Positions 35,454-45,566 of a DNA stretch of 64,000 nt are shown here, piece after piece. The notes below the pieces were generated by a model. That model worked only from the letters and a program-made list of their open reading frames with translations, made no database searches and was not told where the DNA came from. The stretch's first letter is position 1, and every line of letters begins with the position of its first letter. Made by a program: the position numbers and the translations under genes. Location of the stretch: NCBI GenBank assembly GCA_001552515.1, contig BCRI01000002.1:84715-148714 (forward strand), given 5' to 3'. This DNA comes from Sphaerimonospora mesophila NBRC 14179 = JCM 3151 (GTDB lineage: Bacteria; Actinomycetota; Actinomycetes; Streptosporangiales; Streptosporangiaceae).

Positions 35454-36944
35454 GTGTTACTGAAAGCGGCCGCCTCCCTCGCCGGTGGCCTGGTGCTCTA
35501 CCTGGCCTTCCCACCCATCGGGTGGTGGTTCTGCGGGCCGATCGGCGTCGCGCTCCTCGCCCTCGCGCTGTACGGCACGCGCCCGCGCCGCGCGGCCTGG
35601 ATCGGATATGTGGGGGCGGCGGCGTTCCTGTTCCCCACGCTGTCGTGGGTGCGGCCGATCGGGGACGACGTCTGGCTGGCCCTGGTCGGCATCGAGAGCC
35701 TGTTCTGGGCCGCCCTGGCGGTCGCGGCCACCTTCGTCATGCGCCTGCGCGCCTGGCCGCTCTGGGTGGCCTGCCTGTGGGTCGCCCAGGAGTGGGCCCG
35801 CGGCCTGGTCCCGATCGGCGGCTTCCCCTGGGCGCGGCTGGCCTTCAGCCAGGGCGAGTCGCCGTACACCCCCTTCGCCGCCCTCGGCGGCGCGCCGCTT
35901 GTAAGTTTCACCGTCGCCCTGTCGGGGACGCTGCTGTCCGCGCTGGTCATCCGGCTCGGCGGGGGCGTGCGGTGGGACCGGGTCGTTGCCGGGACGCTGC
36001 TCGGCGCGATAGCCGTACCTTTGCTGGGGTTCGCGGTTCCCCGGCCCGGCGACGAGGGCGAGACGGTGCGGATAGGCGTGATCCAGGGGAACGTCCCCGG
36101 GCGGGGGATGTACTTCCTCGGCGACGAGCCCGCCGTCGTGCTGCGCAACCACGCGAACGAGACGCACCGCCTTGCCCAGGCCGTACGGGACGGGAAGCTG
36201 CCCAAGCCGGACATCGTGGTCTGGCCGGAGAACTCGACCGACATCGACCCCTATGACAGCCAGTTCGCCCACGACCTGATCGACGCGGCGGTCAAGGACG
36301 TCGGGGTGCCGGTCCTCGTCGGCGCCGTCGTGAAGATCGGGACCGACCGCCGGGCGACCCGCGGCCTGGTGTGGGACCCGGTCACCGGGCCGGGGGCCTA
36401 CTACGACAAGCGCAAGCTCGTGCCGTTCGGCGAGTACACCCCGATGAAGGACCTGGTGCTGGCGCTGTCGAAACGGGCCCATCTGGTCGGCCGGCAGTCG
36501 ATCGCCGGTAAAACGCCGGGCGCGCTGTCGATGGGCCCGGTCACGGTGGGCGCGGTGCAATGCTACGAGGTGGCGTTCGACGGCATGGTCAGGGACACCG
36601 TCGAGGCCGGTGGCACCCCGCTGGTCGTGCAGACCAACAACGCCAGCTACGCGCTGACCAACCTGCCGCCCCAGCAGCTCGCGATGTCGCAGCTGCGTGC
36701 GGTGGAGTTCAACCGGGCCGTGATCACGGCGGCGACCACGGGGATCTCGGCGTACGTCACCCCGGACGGCCGGGTCGCGTGGCGGACCGGCGAGCTGGTC
36801 GCGGACATGAACGTCGTGGAGGTCCCCGTCAGGACGCAGAGCACGCTCGCCGCCAGGATAGGTGCGCTGCCGGAATGGATTTTGATATTGATTGGGGCGA
36901 CTGCGACCGTGGCGGCGATTGCGAAAGCGCGGAGGAACAGCTGA
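35454..36944 (+). CDS. lnt: apolipoprotein N-acyltransferase
   Basis: 496 residues. N-terminal membrane domain with about six spans ([53 protein letters not shown]), then a nitrilase domain with the catalytic triad visible as Glu in VVWPENST, Lys in [15 protein letters not shown] and Cys in [10 protein letters not shown], then a final membrane span ([17 protein letters not shown]). Adds the third acyl chain to lipoproteins. The leaderless -10 box favours GTG 35454; GTG 35448 is an alternative. Stop overlaps the Ppm gene. In M. tuberculosis the two activities are fused in one protein. Confidence 0.93.
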   Translation: MLLKAAASLAGGLVLYLAFPPIGWWFCGPIGVALLALALYGTRPRRAAWIGYVGAAAFLFPTLSWVRPIGDDVWLALVGIESLFWAALAVAATFVMRLRAWPLWVACLWVAQEWARGLVPIGGFPWARLAFSQGESPYTPFAALGGAPLVSFTVALSGTLLSALVIRLGGGVRWDRVVAGTLLGAIAVPLLGFAVPRPGDEGETVRIGVIQGNVPGRGMYFLGDEPAVVLRNHANETHRLAQAVRDGKLPKPDIVVWPENSTDIDPYDSQFAHDLIDAAVKDVGVPVLVGAVVKIGTDRRATRGLVWDPVTGPGAYYDKRKLVPFGEYTPMKDLVLALSKRAHLVGRQSIAGKTPGALSMGPVTVGAVQCYEVAFDGMVRDTVEAGGTPLVVQTNNASYALTNLPPQQLAMSQLRAVEFNRAVITAATTGISAYVTPDGRVAWRTGELVADMNVVEVPVRTQSTLAARIGALPEWILILIGATATVAAIAKARRNS

Positions 36945-37687
36945 TGGAGCAGCCTGACGGGCGAGTGCTCGTGATCGTCCCCACGTACAACGAGCGGGAG
37001 AATCTGCCCGTGATCATCCGGCGGCTGCGCGAGGCACTGCCGGACGCGGACCTGCTCGTCGCCGACGACAACAGCCCCGACGGCACCGGCGAGATCGCGG
37101 ACGAGCTGGCCGAGCGGGACGACCACGTCCACGTCATGCACCGGCCGGGCAAGCAGGGCCTCGGCGCGGCCTACATCGCGGGATTCCGCTGGGGCCTGGA
37201 ACGGGGCTACGACATCCTGTGCGAGATCGACGCCGACGGCTCGCACCAGCCGGAGGAACTACCGAAGCTGATCGACGCGGTCGCCCGCGGCGCCGACCTG
37301 GCGATAGGGTCCCGGTGGGTGCCGGGCGGGAAGGTCGTCAACTGGCCCTTCCGGCGTGAGCTGCTGTCGCGCGGCGCCAACATCTACGTGCGGCTGATGC
37401 TCGGCATCCCGGTCCGCGACGCCACCGCGGGTTTTCGCGCCTATCGCGCCGCGACGCTGCGGAAGATCGGCCTGGACGACGTCGAGTCGCAGGGCTACTG
37501 CTTCCAGGTCGACCTCACGCTCAGGACCGTACGGAACGGCCTGCGCGTGACCGAGGTGCCGATCAGGTTCGTGGAGCGCACGGTCGGCGCCAGCAAGATG
37601 AGCGGGAACATCATGAAGGAGGCCCTGTGGCGGATCACCGTCTGGGGCGTCCAGGGCATCGACCGGCGGTTACGCCTTCGGCGATGA
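36944..37687 (+). CDS. ppm1: polyprenol monophosphomannose synthase
   Basis: 247-residue family 2 glycosyltransferase. [38 protein letters not shown] (nucleotide-binding Asp), [18 protein letters not shown] (metal-binding Asp-x-Asp) and [26 protein letters not shown] define dolichol/polyprenol phosphate mannose synthases. Transfers mannose from GDP-mannose to polyprenyl phosphate for protein O-mannosylation and lipoglycan assembly at the membrane. The ATG overlaps the lnt stop (TGATG), so it is coupled to lnt, which agrees with the known Lnt-Ppm1 interaction in actinobacteria. Confidence 0.92.
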   Translation: MEQPDGRVLVIVPTYNERENLPVIIRRLREALPDADLLVADDNSPDGTGEIADELAERDDHVHVMHRPGKQGLGAAYIAGFRWGLERGYDILCEIDADGSHQPEELPKLIDAVARGADLAIGSRWVPGGKVVNWPFRRELLSRGANIYVRLMLGIPVRDATAGFRAYRAATLRKIGLDDVESQGYCFQVDLTLRTVRNGLRVTEVPIRFVERTVGASKMSGNIMKEALWRITVWGVQGIDRRLRLRR

Positions 37688-37755
37688 CCGGAACCACTCG
37701 GGCGGCGGCGACGTTTGACCCTGTATGTACGGCCGCCGCGTGATTGAGGCATGAC

Positions 37756-38334
37756 ATGCTGAGAATCGGGTTGTTCCTGGCGTTCCTCGCCCTCCCCGTC
37801 CTGGAGATATGGTTCCTCATCCAGGTGGGGTCGGTCATCGGCGGCTGGCAGACGGTCGGCCTGCTGATCGTCGCCGCCGTCCTGGGCGTCTGGCTGATGC
37901 GCCGGGAGGGCCGACGGACCTGGGCCGCGCTGCAGAGCGCGATCGGGTCCGGGCGGATGCCCGACCGCGAGCTGGCCGACGCCGCCCTGATCATGGGCGG
38001 CGGCGCGATGCTGCTGGCGCCCGGCTTTCTCAGCGACGTGTTCGGCCTCTTCCTCATCCTGCCGGTCACCCGGCCGGTCGCCCGCCGCTGGCTGACGTGG
38101 TTCCTCGACCGGTGGGTGCGCTCGCTGGCCGCGCGCTCGCCGTACGGCCCGCTGCTGGACCACACCGGCACGTTCGGCGGCCGCGAGGGATTCGGCCCTG
38201 AAGGGTTCGGTCCCGAGGGGTTCGGTGCGGCCGGGCGGCCAGGGAGCGGCAACGGGCGCGTCCGGGTGGTGCACGGCGAGGTGATCGACGACGAGGGACC
38301 GTCGGACGGGCCGAAGCCCCCGGCCAGAAGATGA
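37756..38334 (+). CDS. fxsA: FxsA family membrane protein
   Basis: 192 residues. FxsA domain with an N-terminal span (LRIGLFLAFLALPVLEIWFLIQVGSVIG), a second hydrophobic segment (TVGLLIVAAVLGVWLMRREG), and GGGAMLLAPGFLSDVFGLFLILP. The C-terminal tail has a repeated GFGPEG motif (EGFGPEGFGPEGFG) encoded by 15-bp near-repeats. E. coli FxsA affects phage T7 exclusion by plasmid F; the actinobacterial role is unknown. ATG 37756 has GAGG 6 nt upstream. Followed by a strong terminator. Confidence 0.88.
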   Translation: MLRIGLFLAFLALPVLEIWFLIQVGSVIGGWQTVGLLIVAAVLGVWLMRREGRRTWAALQSAIGSGRMPDRELADAALIMGGGAMLLAPGFLSDVFGLFLILPVTRPVARRWLTWFLDRWVRSLAARSPYGPLLDHTGTFGGREGFGPEGFGPEGFGAAGRPGSGNGRVRVVHGEVIDDEGPSDGPKPPARR

Positions 38335-38366
38335 CACGGCGGGAAGAGACACGGCGGGAATGCGAA

Positions 38367-38409
38367 ACGCCCCCGGTGACCGTTCGAGGAGAACGGTGAC
38401 CGGGGGCGT
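38367..38409. terminator. bidirectional terminator between fxsA and rbpA
   Basis: 19-bp stem with one mismatch: 38367-38385 pairs with 38391-38409 around the loop GAGGA. It lies between convergent genes and would serve both. Confidence 0.85.
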
Positions 38410-38454
38410 CCGTTATGACGTCAGTCGATTGTCGTCAGTCGATCGGCGGGCTCA

Positions 38455-38799
38455 CTAGGCGCTCTTGCGGCGCTGCTCCCGCAGGATGGCGAGACGCTCG
38501 TTCAGGACCTCTTCCAGGTCCTCGATGGACCGGCGCTCGAGCAGCATGTCCCAGTGCGTCCGCGGCGGCTTGACCTTCTTCTGCTGCGGCTGCTCGCCAT
38601 CGAGGCGCAGCGCGGTCGTGCCGCAGCTGCGGCACTCCCAGGTCGCGGGGATCTCAGCTTCGGCGGCGAGCGGCACGGTGGTGAGATGACCCTTGGGGCA
38701 CGTGTAGGACACCTCCTGGCGCGGAGCCAGGTCGGTGTTGCGGTCGTTCTCGTAGCTGGTCGCGCCGAGTCGGGTGCCGCGAAGTGCACGCTCTCCCAT
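38455..38799 (-). CDS. rbpA: RNA polymerase-binding protein RbpA
   Basis: 114 residues. N-terminal tail with SYENDRN, a core domain with possible zinc ligands (C34, H38, C56, C59 in TCPKGH and ECRSCG), a basic linker (QQKKVKPPRTHWDMLLERR) and the sigma-interacting helix (EDLEEVLNERLAILRE). RbpA binds sigma factor and RNA polymerase and stabilises open promoter complexes in actinobacteria only. The ATG has an AGGAGG Shine-Dalgarno sequence. This gene is a strong taxonomic marker for the phylum. Confidence 0.96.
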   Translation of the reverse strand: MGERALRGTRLGATSYENDRNTDLAPRQEVSYTCPKGHLTTVPLAAEAEIPATWECRSCGTTALRLDGEQPQQKKVKPPRTHWDMLLERRSIEDLEEVLNERLAILREQRRKSA

Positions 38800-38921
38800 G
38801 TTGCAAGCCTCCTGAGGTCCCCGCCTAGAGGGGTTATGTCGCCACCGCGTACAACGCCTGATACCGTTTGTGGATTCCCAGGACCGGCCTGATCCAATCC
38901 CGCCAGGTTCCGGCTCGTGGT

Positions 38922-40271
38922 CTAGATGTGATCGGGCACCTCGTTGCCGGCCTCGCGGATGGCCCGGGGAAGATTGACGATCATGAGCAGCACGAAGCCG
39001 ATCACGAAGAACACGATCAGAGAGATGATCGCGGTGCGATAGCTGTCGGTGACCTGCAGGGCCAGCGTGAGCACGAGTGAGCCGAGGAAGGCCGAGCCCT
39101 TGTCGCTGATCTGGTACAGGCTGAAGTATTCGGCCTCCCGGCCCGGCGGGATCACCAGGGAGTACAGCGAGCGTGACAGCGCCTGGGTGCCGCCGAGGAC
39201 GATCGCGATGAAGAACGCGATCGCGAAGAACTGGATCGCCGCGCCCTTCTGCAGGAAGTAGGCGACGCCCACCACGGCCGTCCAGACGACGAGGCTGGCG
39301 AGCACCGTGCGCTTGGTGCCGTACCGCAGGGCGAGCCTACCGAGCAGGAGGGCGCCGCCGAACGCGACGAACTGCACCATGAGGATCGCCCCGATCTGTG
39401 TGCTCTTGCCCAGCCCCAGCTCGTGTTCCGCATAGGTGGACGAGAAGCTGATCACGGTCTGCACACCGTCGTTGTAGAGCAGATAGGCGACCAGGAACAG
39501 CAGCGTCCGCGGATAACGGCGCAGGTCGGCGATGGTCCGGCCGAGCTGGCGGAGGCTCCCGGACACGGCGCGGGGGACGGTGGCGTCGTGGGCGTGGCCC
39601 GGACGGTTGCGCAGCCGCAGCATCGGGATGATCGCGAACATCGCCCACCACAGACCCGCCGAGGCCAGACTGATCCGTACGGCGAGGCCCTCTTCGATCC
39701 CGCCGCTCAGATAGAGGGCGAGGTTCAGCGCCAGCAGCAGCCCACCGCCGAGATAGCCGAACGCCCAGCCCCGGCTGGAGACGGCATCTCGCTCGTCCGC
39801 CCTCGCGATCTGCGGCAGGAACGAGTCGTATGTCACCCGCGCTCCGCCGAAGGCGACGTTGGCGAGCAGGAACAGCCAGCCGCCGAGCAGGTAGCGGTCG
39901 CCGGAGACGAAGTAGAACCCGAGCGTCGCCGCCGCGCCCAGATAGGCCAGGAAGCCCATGATCTGCTTCTTGCGGCCCGTGTGGTCGGCCAGGGCTCCCA
40001 CGATCGGCATGGTCACGATCTGCAACAGCACCGAGACCGTCACGATGGACGTGAAGTACGCCTTCGGCCGCAGGTCCAGCCCCAGGAACGCGACGAAGCC
40101 CTCCTCCCCGCCGGCCGCCGTGGTCGCCACCGCTGTCAGGTAGGGCCCGAGGAAGACGGTCAGCGCGGTCGTCTGGAACGCCGAGTCCGCCCAGTCGTAC
40201 CAGTACCAGGCGCGGTGCTCACGGCGCCGCGCCTGCGGCGACTCCTCTTCGACGACCTGGGGGGCGGCCAT
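38922..40271 (-). CDS. MFS transporter, UMF1/Atg22-like
   Basis: 449 residues with about 12 spans. The N-terminal RAWYWYDWADSAFQTTALTVFLGPYLTAVA and ALADHTGRKKQIMGFLAYLG are typical of the UMF1 group related to the yeast vacuolar effluxer Atg22. The IPPGREAEYFSLYQISDKGSAFLGSLV segment is a second hallmark. The substrate is unknown; amino-acid efflux is a family-based guess. ATG preceded by GGGAG. Upstream gap to yhaN is 105 bp and contains the yhaN-side hairpin. Monocistronic. Confidence 0.88.
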   Translation of the reverse strand: MAAPQVVEEESPQARRREHRAWYWYDWADSAFQTTALTVFLGPYLTAVATTAAGGEEGFVAFLGLDLRPKAYFTSIVTVSVLLQIVTMPIVGALADHTGRKKQIMGFLAYLGAAATLGFYFVSGDRYLLGGWLFLLANVAFGGARVTYDSFLPQIARADERDAVSSRGWAFGYLGGGLLLALNLALYLSGGIEEGLAVRISLASAGLWWAMFAIIPMLRLRNRPGHAHDATVPRAVSGSLRQLGRTIADLRRYPRTLLFLVAYLLYNDGVQTVISFSSTYAEHELGLGKSTQIGAILMVQFVAFGGALLLGRLALRYGTKRTVLASLVVWTAVVGVAYFLQKGAAIQFFAIAFFIAIVLGGTQALSRSLYSLVIPPGREAEYFSLYQISDKGSAFLGSLVLTLALQVTDSYRTAIISLIVFFVIGFVLLMIVNLPRAIREAGNEVPDHI

Positions 40272-40357
40272 GCTGTCTCCCTCATATGACGATCAGGGGA
40301 AATCGAAGCCGAGGTTATCCCCGATCGCGCCCTCGCGATAGGCGGGGGCGCCCCCCA

Positions 40358-40374
40358 TCGCGGGGAACCCGCGA
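40358..40374 (-). terminator. probable terminator after the yhaO-yhaN operon
   Basis: TCGCGGG and CCCGCGA pair around the loop GAA, 3 bp beyond the stop of the large ATPase gene. A second palindrome (GGGGGCGCCCCC) lies just beyond. Confidence 0.4.
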
Positions 40375-40376
40375 GA

Positions 40377-43300
40377 TCACGCAGGGGGCACGCCCGGCGG
40401 GCCGGAGAACTCCGGCAGGGAGTGCAGGTGCACCCGGCCGGCGGGAAGCGCGGCGCGGGCGAGATCGACCAGGTGGTCGTGATGGGTGAACACGATCATC
40501 TGGAACCGGTCGGCCATCCCGTCGAGCACGCCCAGCGCGGCCTGGGCGCGCCGGTCGTCGAAGGTCATGAAGATGTCGTCGACGGCGAACGGCAGCGCCC
40601 TGCCCTCCTCGGCGTACCGCTCCAGCGTGGCGAGCCGCAGCGCCAGATAGAGCTGGTCGGCGGTGGCCTCGCTGAGCTGCTCGACCCGCAGCGGACCCCG
40701 CGCGGCGGAGCGGGCCAGCACGGTGGGGGAGTCGCCGTCGGGGTCGAGTTCCAGTCCCGTGAAGCGGCCGAGGGTCAGCTCGGCGAACAGCCCTCCCGCG
40801 CGGGCGAGCACCGGATCCTGCTGGGCGTCGCGGAACTCCTCCATCTGCCTGCGCAGGACGGCCCGGGCGATCTCCAGGCGCAGATACTCCTCGGTGTCCT
40901 CCACCAGGGCCGCCGCAGCGATCTCCACGTCGGCCGCCGCCTGCGCGGCGGTGGCCGACCCGTCCAGCCGGGCGAGCTCCGCCTTCTGCTCGCCCAGGCG
41001 CGTGGCCTGCTCGTCGCGCCGCTTCTCCAGGTCGGCGACGCGCGCGGCCAACTCGGCGAGCTCCCCGTCGAGCCGGTCCGGGTCGGTCTCCTCCGCCCTG
41101 GCCAGCAGGCCGGTCAGATCGTCGCCCTCGGCGGAGATCGTGTCGCGCACCTCGCCGAAGGTCGTCGTCAGCCGGTTGTGCTCCTCGCGGCGCCGTACGG
41201 CATCGCGCAGCTCATCGGCGTCGGCGGCCCCGGCCTCCGTCACGAGGGCGGCCAGCTCGGTCTCCGCCCGCTCGACCGCTGCCCGGGCGGCGTCGGCGTC
41301 CGCGCGCAGCCGGTCGTGGTCCGCGGCGAGCGAGTCCCGCGCCTCGGCGGCGGACCGGTTCGCCTTGGCGTCCGCGTGCAGCCGGTCGACGAGCAGGTAA
41401 CGCTCGGCCTCGTCCGCGGGGACCGTACGGCCGCAGGCCACGGCCGTCGTACGCAGCAGCGCGTGGAACCGCTCCACCCTGGCGGTGTCCTGCTCCGACT
41501 CGTGGTCGGTCCGGGAGGCCTCGGCCACCTTGTCGGCCACCTGCTCCAGCAGCTCCAGATCGGTGAGCGCGCCCACCGTGTCCCGGTGTGCGGGCAGTCC
41601 GGCCTGGGCGAGGGCGGGGCCCCACTCGCCGGCCCAGGCGGCCAGATCGCGCTCGTGCCCGGCCACGATCGCCTCGGCCTCGGCCAGCTCGGCGCGTTCC
41701 ACCTCGACCCGCTTCTCCTGCGCGGTGCGCTCCTGGATGGCCGTCCGCTGCTCGGTGAGCCGCTGCTGGGCGATCTCCATCAGATGGGGCAGTTCGGCCA
41801 GCACCTCCTCCGCGTCCCCCGAAGCGTCCGTGTCGTCCGAGACCTCCGTGTCGTCCATTTCCGTGTCTGCCAAGGGGACCGCGTCTCCCAGGGTCTCCGC
41901 GCCCTCCAGGGGGTCGTCAGGGAGGCGCAGGACCTCCCGGAGCCGCCGCACATGCCGTACGGCCCGGGCGTGCTGCGCCGCGAACCGGCCGTCGGCCTCG
42001 GCGATCTCCTCCAGGGCCTCCCTGAGCCGCCTGGCGTGGTCGGCCACCGCGGCGGCGTCGTCGGGGTCGGGCGCGGGACCGGTGAATCCCTCCCACAGGC
42101 CGGCCCACTCGGCCTCGAGCTCGGCGGCACGGGCGTCGAGCGCCGCACGATCCCCGCCGAGCCTGTCGAGCTCCTGTTCCGCCTTGCGGATGTCGAGCTC
42201 CAGATGGTGCCGGGCGGTCACCTGCTGCGCGTCGCGCCGCATGCGGTCGGCCATCCGGTCGGCCCGGCCCATCGCCTCCTCGAAGGCCTCGTGGAGCTCG
42301 GCGGACCGGGCGGCGTCGCCGTCGCCCGGCGCGCGGATCGCCCGCCAGAGCTCGTCGCGGGCGGCCCTGGCGGCGGTGAGCTCCTCCTCGGTCGGCGGGG
42401 GATCGCCCCGCAGCAGCGCGTCCAGCTCCAGCCGCAGGTCGGCCAGTTCCTTCTCGGCCGCCCTGGTCTGCCTGCCGAGGTCGCGAAGATCGCGCCGGAG
42501 CTCCGCACGGGCCTCGGCGTGCGCGTCGAGCCGCTCGCGAGACGGCGTCACCACCGTGGCGGCCGCCTCGACCGGGAGCTCGGGCAGGCGCAGGTCCCGC
42601 AGGATCTGCTCGGCCCGGCGCCGATGTTTCCTGCCGTCCTCGTCGGCCGTGGCCAGGAGCGTGAGCAGGTCGGCGGGGACGGCCGCCACGGCGGCCCGCA
42701 GCGGCTCGGGATCTTCGGCCTGCGGCAGCTCGCTGAGCGCCTTCTCGGCCTCCTCCAGCTTGCGCCGCCGGGTCTCCAGCGCGCGGCGGCTCTGCTCCAG
42801 CCCGGTGTCGATCACGGTGCGCCGGTCGTGCAGCGCCTGCACCCGGGACCGTACGGCCTTGGGCACCCGATAGCGGGCGGTGTCCTCGACGGCGGCGTCG
42901 GGATGCACCTGGTGCAGGAGCCGCTGCGCCTCCTCGGCGAGTCGTTTGGCCTCGCCCTCGGACCTGCCGAGCCGCAGGGCGGCGTCCTGTACGGCCTTGC
43001 GGTCCTGGAAGAGGGTCTCGATCGTGTCCGCGTGCGCCAGCAGGTCGTCGTCCACGACGAGGGCCGCCAGTTCCTCCCGCACCCGGTCGAGCCCGCCTGC
43101 GGCCACGGCCAGCCGGTCGTGTGCGCCGCCGAGCTCGTCCAGCAGGGCGGGGTGCCGCTCGGCCACCTCGACCGGGGCGAGCACGCCCTGCCCGGACACG
43201 GCCTCCAGCCGGGCGAGGAGGTCACGGCAGCGGCGCAGCGCCGGGAGCGCCTGCCGCAATCGGGTGAGGCGGGCGTGCGCGCCGCGCGCCTCGGCCAGCT

Positions 43301-43967
43301 CACGGGTGAGCCGGTCGAGCTCCCGCTGCGCGGACCCGGCCTCCTTCTCCAGGGTCTCGTACCGCTCCGGGCGCAGCAGGGCGGTGCGCTTGCGCTCCCT
43401 GGCCTCCTTCAGCGTGTTGATCTGGGCGTTGATCCGCGGCTTCGACGCGGCCCGCTTGTAGAGCTCGCCGATGCGCGCCTCGATCCTCTTGAGCGCGTTG
43501 GTGAGGCTGAGCCCGGACCGCGAGGCGGCCAGTGCCTGGCCCAGATCGCCCCCGCCGCTCACCAGCGCCCGCCCGCCCTGCCGCAGTTCGGCGCTGTTCA
43601 GCGCGAACACGGTGACGAAGGTGTGCCGGTCGACGCCGCCGAGGACGGACAGCAGCTCCGCCTCGGGGAGCTGCGCCCCGTCGGGCCGCTGCAGCGGGGC
43701 CTTGCGGCTCTTGGTACGGACGATCTCCAGCGTCTCGCCGTCGTGGGTGCTGAGCCGGGCGCCCAGCCGCAGCGACGGCTTGGGATGGACGAAGTCGTAC
43801 GGCGACTGCAGATCTATGCCGTAAAGGAGCTGGCCCAGGGCGTACAACGCGGTGGACTTGCCGGCCTCGTTCGGCCCGTGGATCACCTGGATTCCGGCGG
43901 CGGACAGATCGAGCGTCCGATCCGTGAACGGCCCGAAGGCCGTGAGGTCCAGCCGGTCGATCCGCAT
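40377..43967 (-). CDS. SMC/Rad50-like AAA ATPase of the YhaN family
   Basis: 1196 residues. N-terminal half of an ABC-type head with MRIDRLDLTAFGPFTDRTL and Walker A IQVIHGPNEAGKSTALYALGQLLYG; long central coiled coils rich in Ala, Glu and Arg; a C-terminal head with the signature-like LSEATADQLYLALRLATLERY and Walker B LPFAVDDIFMTFDDRRAQ. YhaN-type proteins pair with a YhaO metallophosphoesterase as a Rad50-Mre11-like complex. A Ser/Asp-rich insertion (DTEMDDTEVSDDTDASGD, near 41820-41880) is peculiar. Starts 3 bp after the nuclease gene ends, so they are co-transcribed. Confidence 0.88.
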   Translation of the reverse strand: MRIDRLDLTAFGPFTDRTLDLSAAGIQVIHGPNEAGKSTALYALGQLLYGIDLQSPYDFVHPKPSLRLGARLSTHDGETLEIVRTKSRKAPLQRPDGAQLPEAELLSVLGGVDRHTFVTVFALNSAELRQGGRALVSGGGDLGQALAASRSGLSLTNALKRIEARIGELYKRAASKPRINAQINTLKEARERKRTALLRPERYETLEKEAGSAQRELDRLTRELAEARGAHARLTRLRQALPALRRCRDLLARLEAVSGQGVLAPVEVAERHPALLDELGGAHDRLAVAAGGLDRVREELAALVVDDDLLAHADTIETLFQDRKAVQDAALRLGRSEGEAKRLAEEAQRLLHQVHPDAAVEDTARYRVPKAVRSRVQALHDRRTVIDTGLEQSRRALETRRRKLEEAEKALSELPQAEDPEPLRAAVAAVPADLLTLLATADEDGRKHRRRAEQILRDLRLPELPVEAAATVVTPSRERLDAHAEARAELRRDLRDLGRQTRAAEKELADLRLELDALLRGDPPPTEEELTAARAARDELWRAIRAPGDGDAARSAELHEAFEEAMGRADRMADRMRRDAQQVTARHHLELDIRKAEQELDRLGGDRAALDARAAELEAEWAGLWEGFTGPAPDPDDAAAVADHARRLREALEEIAEADGRFAAQHARAVRHVRRLREVLRLPDDPLEGAETLGDAVPLADTEMDDTEVSDDTDASGDAEEVLAELPHLMEIAQQRLTEQRTAIQERTAQEKRVEVERAELAEAEAIVAGHERDLAAWAGEWGPALAQAGLPAHRDTVGALTDLELLEQVADKVAEASRTDHESEQDTARVERFHALLRTTAVACGRTVPADEAERYLLVDRLHADAKANRSAAEARDSLAADHDRLRADADAARAAVERAETELAALVTEAGAADADELRDAVRRREEHNRLTTTFGEVRDTISAEGDDLTGLLARAEETDPDRLDGELAELAARVADLEKRRDEQATRLGEQKAELARLDGSATAAQAAADVEIAAAALVEDTEEYLRLEIARAVLRRQMEEFRDAQQDPVLARAGGLFAELTLGRFTGLELDPDGDSPTVLARSAARGPLRVEQLSEATADQLYLALRLATLERYAEEGRALPFAVDDIFMTFDDRRAQAALGVLDGMADRFQMIVFTHHDHLVDLARAALPAGRVHLHSLPEFSGPPGVPPA

Positions 43968-43970
43968 GGC

Positions 43971-45215
43971 TCAGCCCTCCCGCACTTCGGAGATCATGGA
44001 CTCCAGCAGGCCGACGGCCTCGTCGCCGATGCGGCGCAGCCACTCCGGATCGGCGGGATCCACCCGCCCCGGACCCCTGGCCTCGTTCGGCAGCGGCCCG
44101 CTGAGCAGCGAGGTCTCCGAGACCAGCCGGCGGAACGCGTCGTCGTCGGCCCGCAACTCGGCGGCGGTGCGGCGCAGGTCGGCGAGCAGACCGGCGGCAC
44201 CCTCGACCGTGGCGTCCGCCGGACGGGTGCCGATCCGCACCTTCTCCACCCAGACGTCGCCGAAATCGTTGGCGAGCGCGCGGACCTCGTTGACCAGACG
44301 CTGCTGCTCGCGCCACAGCCGCAGGTGGGCGCCGCTGTGGCCGGTGAGGCTGACCCGCACGGCGCGCAGCCGCTCCCCGCCCGTGTGCTCCAGGTCTCTG
44401 AGCCGTTCGGCGACCAGGTCGACGGCCGCGTCGGCGTCGGTGGCCGCTGTCACGTCGACCTCCAGGTGCTCCCACCGGGCGACGTCGAGATCGCGGTGCT
44501 CGGCCGAGGTCACCCGGAGATCGTCGACCGTGACGATGGTGCAGCCCTTCGGGCCGGTTTCGCGGGCGTGGCGGCCCTGCAGGTTGCCGGGGAAGACGAT
44601 CCAGGGGTCGCGCGCCACGATCTCGCGGGTGTGCACGTGGCCCAGGGCCCAGTAGTCGTACCCCTTGCCCGTGAGATGCTCCACCGTGCAGGGGGCGTAG
44701 GTGTCGTGGCCCTCCCGCCCGGTGAGCGCGGTGTGCAGCAGGCCCACGTTGAACAGCCCGGCGCAGGGGTCGGGGTAGGCCAGCGCGAGGTTGTCGGTCA
44801 CGTCGCGGTGCCCGAACCCCTGACCGTGTACGGCCAGGCCGAGGTCCTCGTCGCGGATCGTCTCGGGCCCCTCGGTCTCCAGCACGCGGACGTTGTCCGG
44901 CAGGCGCAGCCGCCGCGTCATCCGGTTCTGCGCGTCGTGGTTGCCGTACACGAGGTACGCGGGGATGCCGGCCTCGCGCAGCAGCGACATCTGACGGGCG
45001 AAGAACAGGCCGGTCTGGTAGTCGGGCCAGTCGCCGTCGTAGACGTCCCCGGCGAACAGCACCGCGTCGACGGACTCGGACGTGGCGAGGGCGACCAGGT
45101 TCTCCAGCGCGCGCCGGGACGCCGTACGCAACTCCTCGGCGGGAGACCCCTCGTAGGAGGCGAGGCCGCGCAGGGGGCTGTCGATGTGGAGATCGGCGGC
45201 GTGGAGTAGCTTCAC
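43971..45215 (-). CDS. YhaO/SbcD-like DNA repair metallophosphoesterase
   Basis: 414 residues. Metallophosphoesterase motifs in order: HAADLHIDSPLRGL, LFAGDVYDGDWPDYQTG, YLVYGNHDAQN, GLLHTALTGREGHD and YWALGHVHTRE. An Mre11-like nuclease that would trim DNA ends with the YhaN-type ATPase. The frame is open far upstream, but GTG 45215 gives the family start MKLLHAADLHID and is chosen for that reason. First gene of the pair; no ATP-dependent helicase genes adjoin. Confidence 0.88.
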   Translation of the reverse strand: MKLLHAADLHIDSPLRGLASYEGSPAEELRTASRRALENLVALATSESVDAVLFAGDVYDGDWPDYQTGLFFARQMSLLREAGIPAYLVYGNHDAQNRMTRRLRLPDNVRVLETEGPETIRDEDLGLAVHGQGFGHRDVTDNLALAYPDPCAGLFNVGLLHTALTGREGHDTYAPCTVEHLTGKGYDYWALGHVHTREIVARDPWIVFPGNLQGRHARETGPKGCTIVTVDDLRVTSAEHRDLDVARWEHLEVDVTAATDADAAVDLVAERLRDLEHTGGERLRAVRVSLTGHSGAHLRLWREQQRLVNEVRALANDFGDVWVEKVRIGTRPADATVEGAAGLLADLRRTAAELRADDDAFRRLVSETSLLSGPLPNEARGPGRVDPADPEWLRRIGDEAVGLLESMISEVREG

Positions 45216-45566
45216 AGCGGCGTCACCTGGGGCCCCTCGCTCGACGGATGCGGCTGTTGTCCCTGATGATGACGCGCCGCAACCAGAAAAGTGATGCCAA
45301 CGACCATATACGCGGTTCGTCGGTATGGGCGGCGACAGGTGCGAATAACCCCTGTTCGGGCGGTTCCTCTGGGCCGCGAGGGTGTGGGGTGCGGCGGATC
45401 TACCTTTCCGGGCGGGACGCACTACCCATATAGGGCGGAATGGGTACTGATGCGGGGGTTTTCCCCCGTCCGCGCCAGAGGTTGGAGACGGCATCCTGAA
45501 AACGTCGTAAAGAACGTTCCAGCCCCTCGAGGTCGCCAGCAGGTCCCAGCCGGAAGGAAGCCGACC
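45216..45566. other. 351-bp divergent intergenic region
   Basis: No gene found. The region is less GC-rich than its surroundings (for example CGACCATATACGCGG near 45300 and ACCCATATAGG near 45425) and must hold the promoters for the YhaO gene (leftward) and the DUF5999 operon (rightward). A GGGTAC at 45442-45447 resembles a SigB-type -10 element, but no clear -35 partner was found. Confidence 0.35.

Noticed and set aside
40422..45209. Very long open frame (about 1600 codons) antisense to the YhaN and YhaO genes
   Set aside because: High GC with strong third-position bias opens the opposite strand; the translation has no recognisable domain, whereas the minus-strand genes match families with intact motifs.
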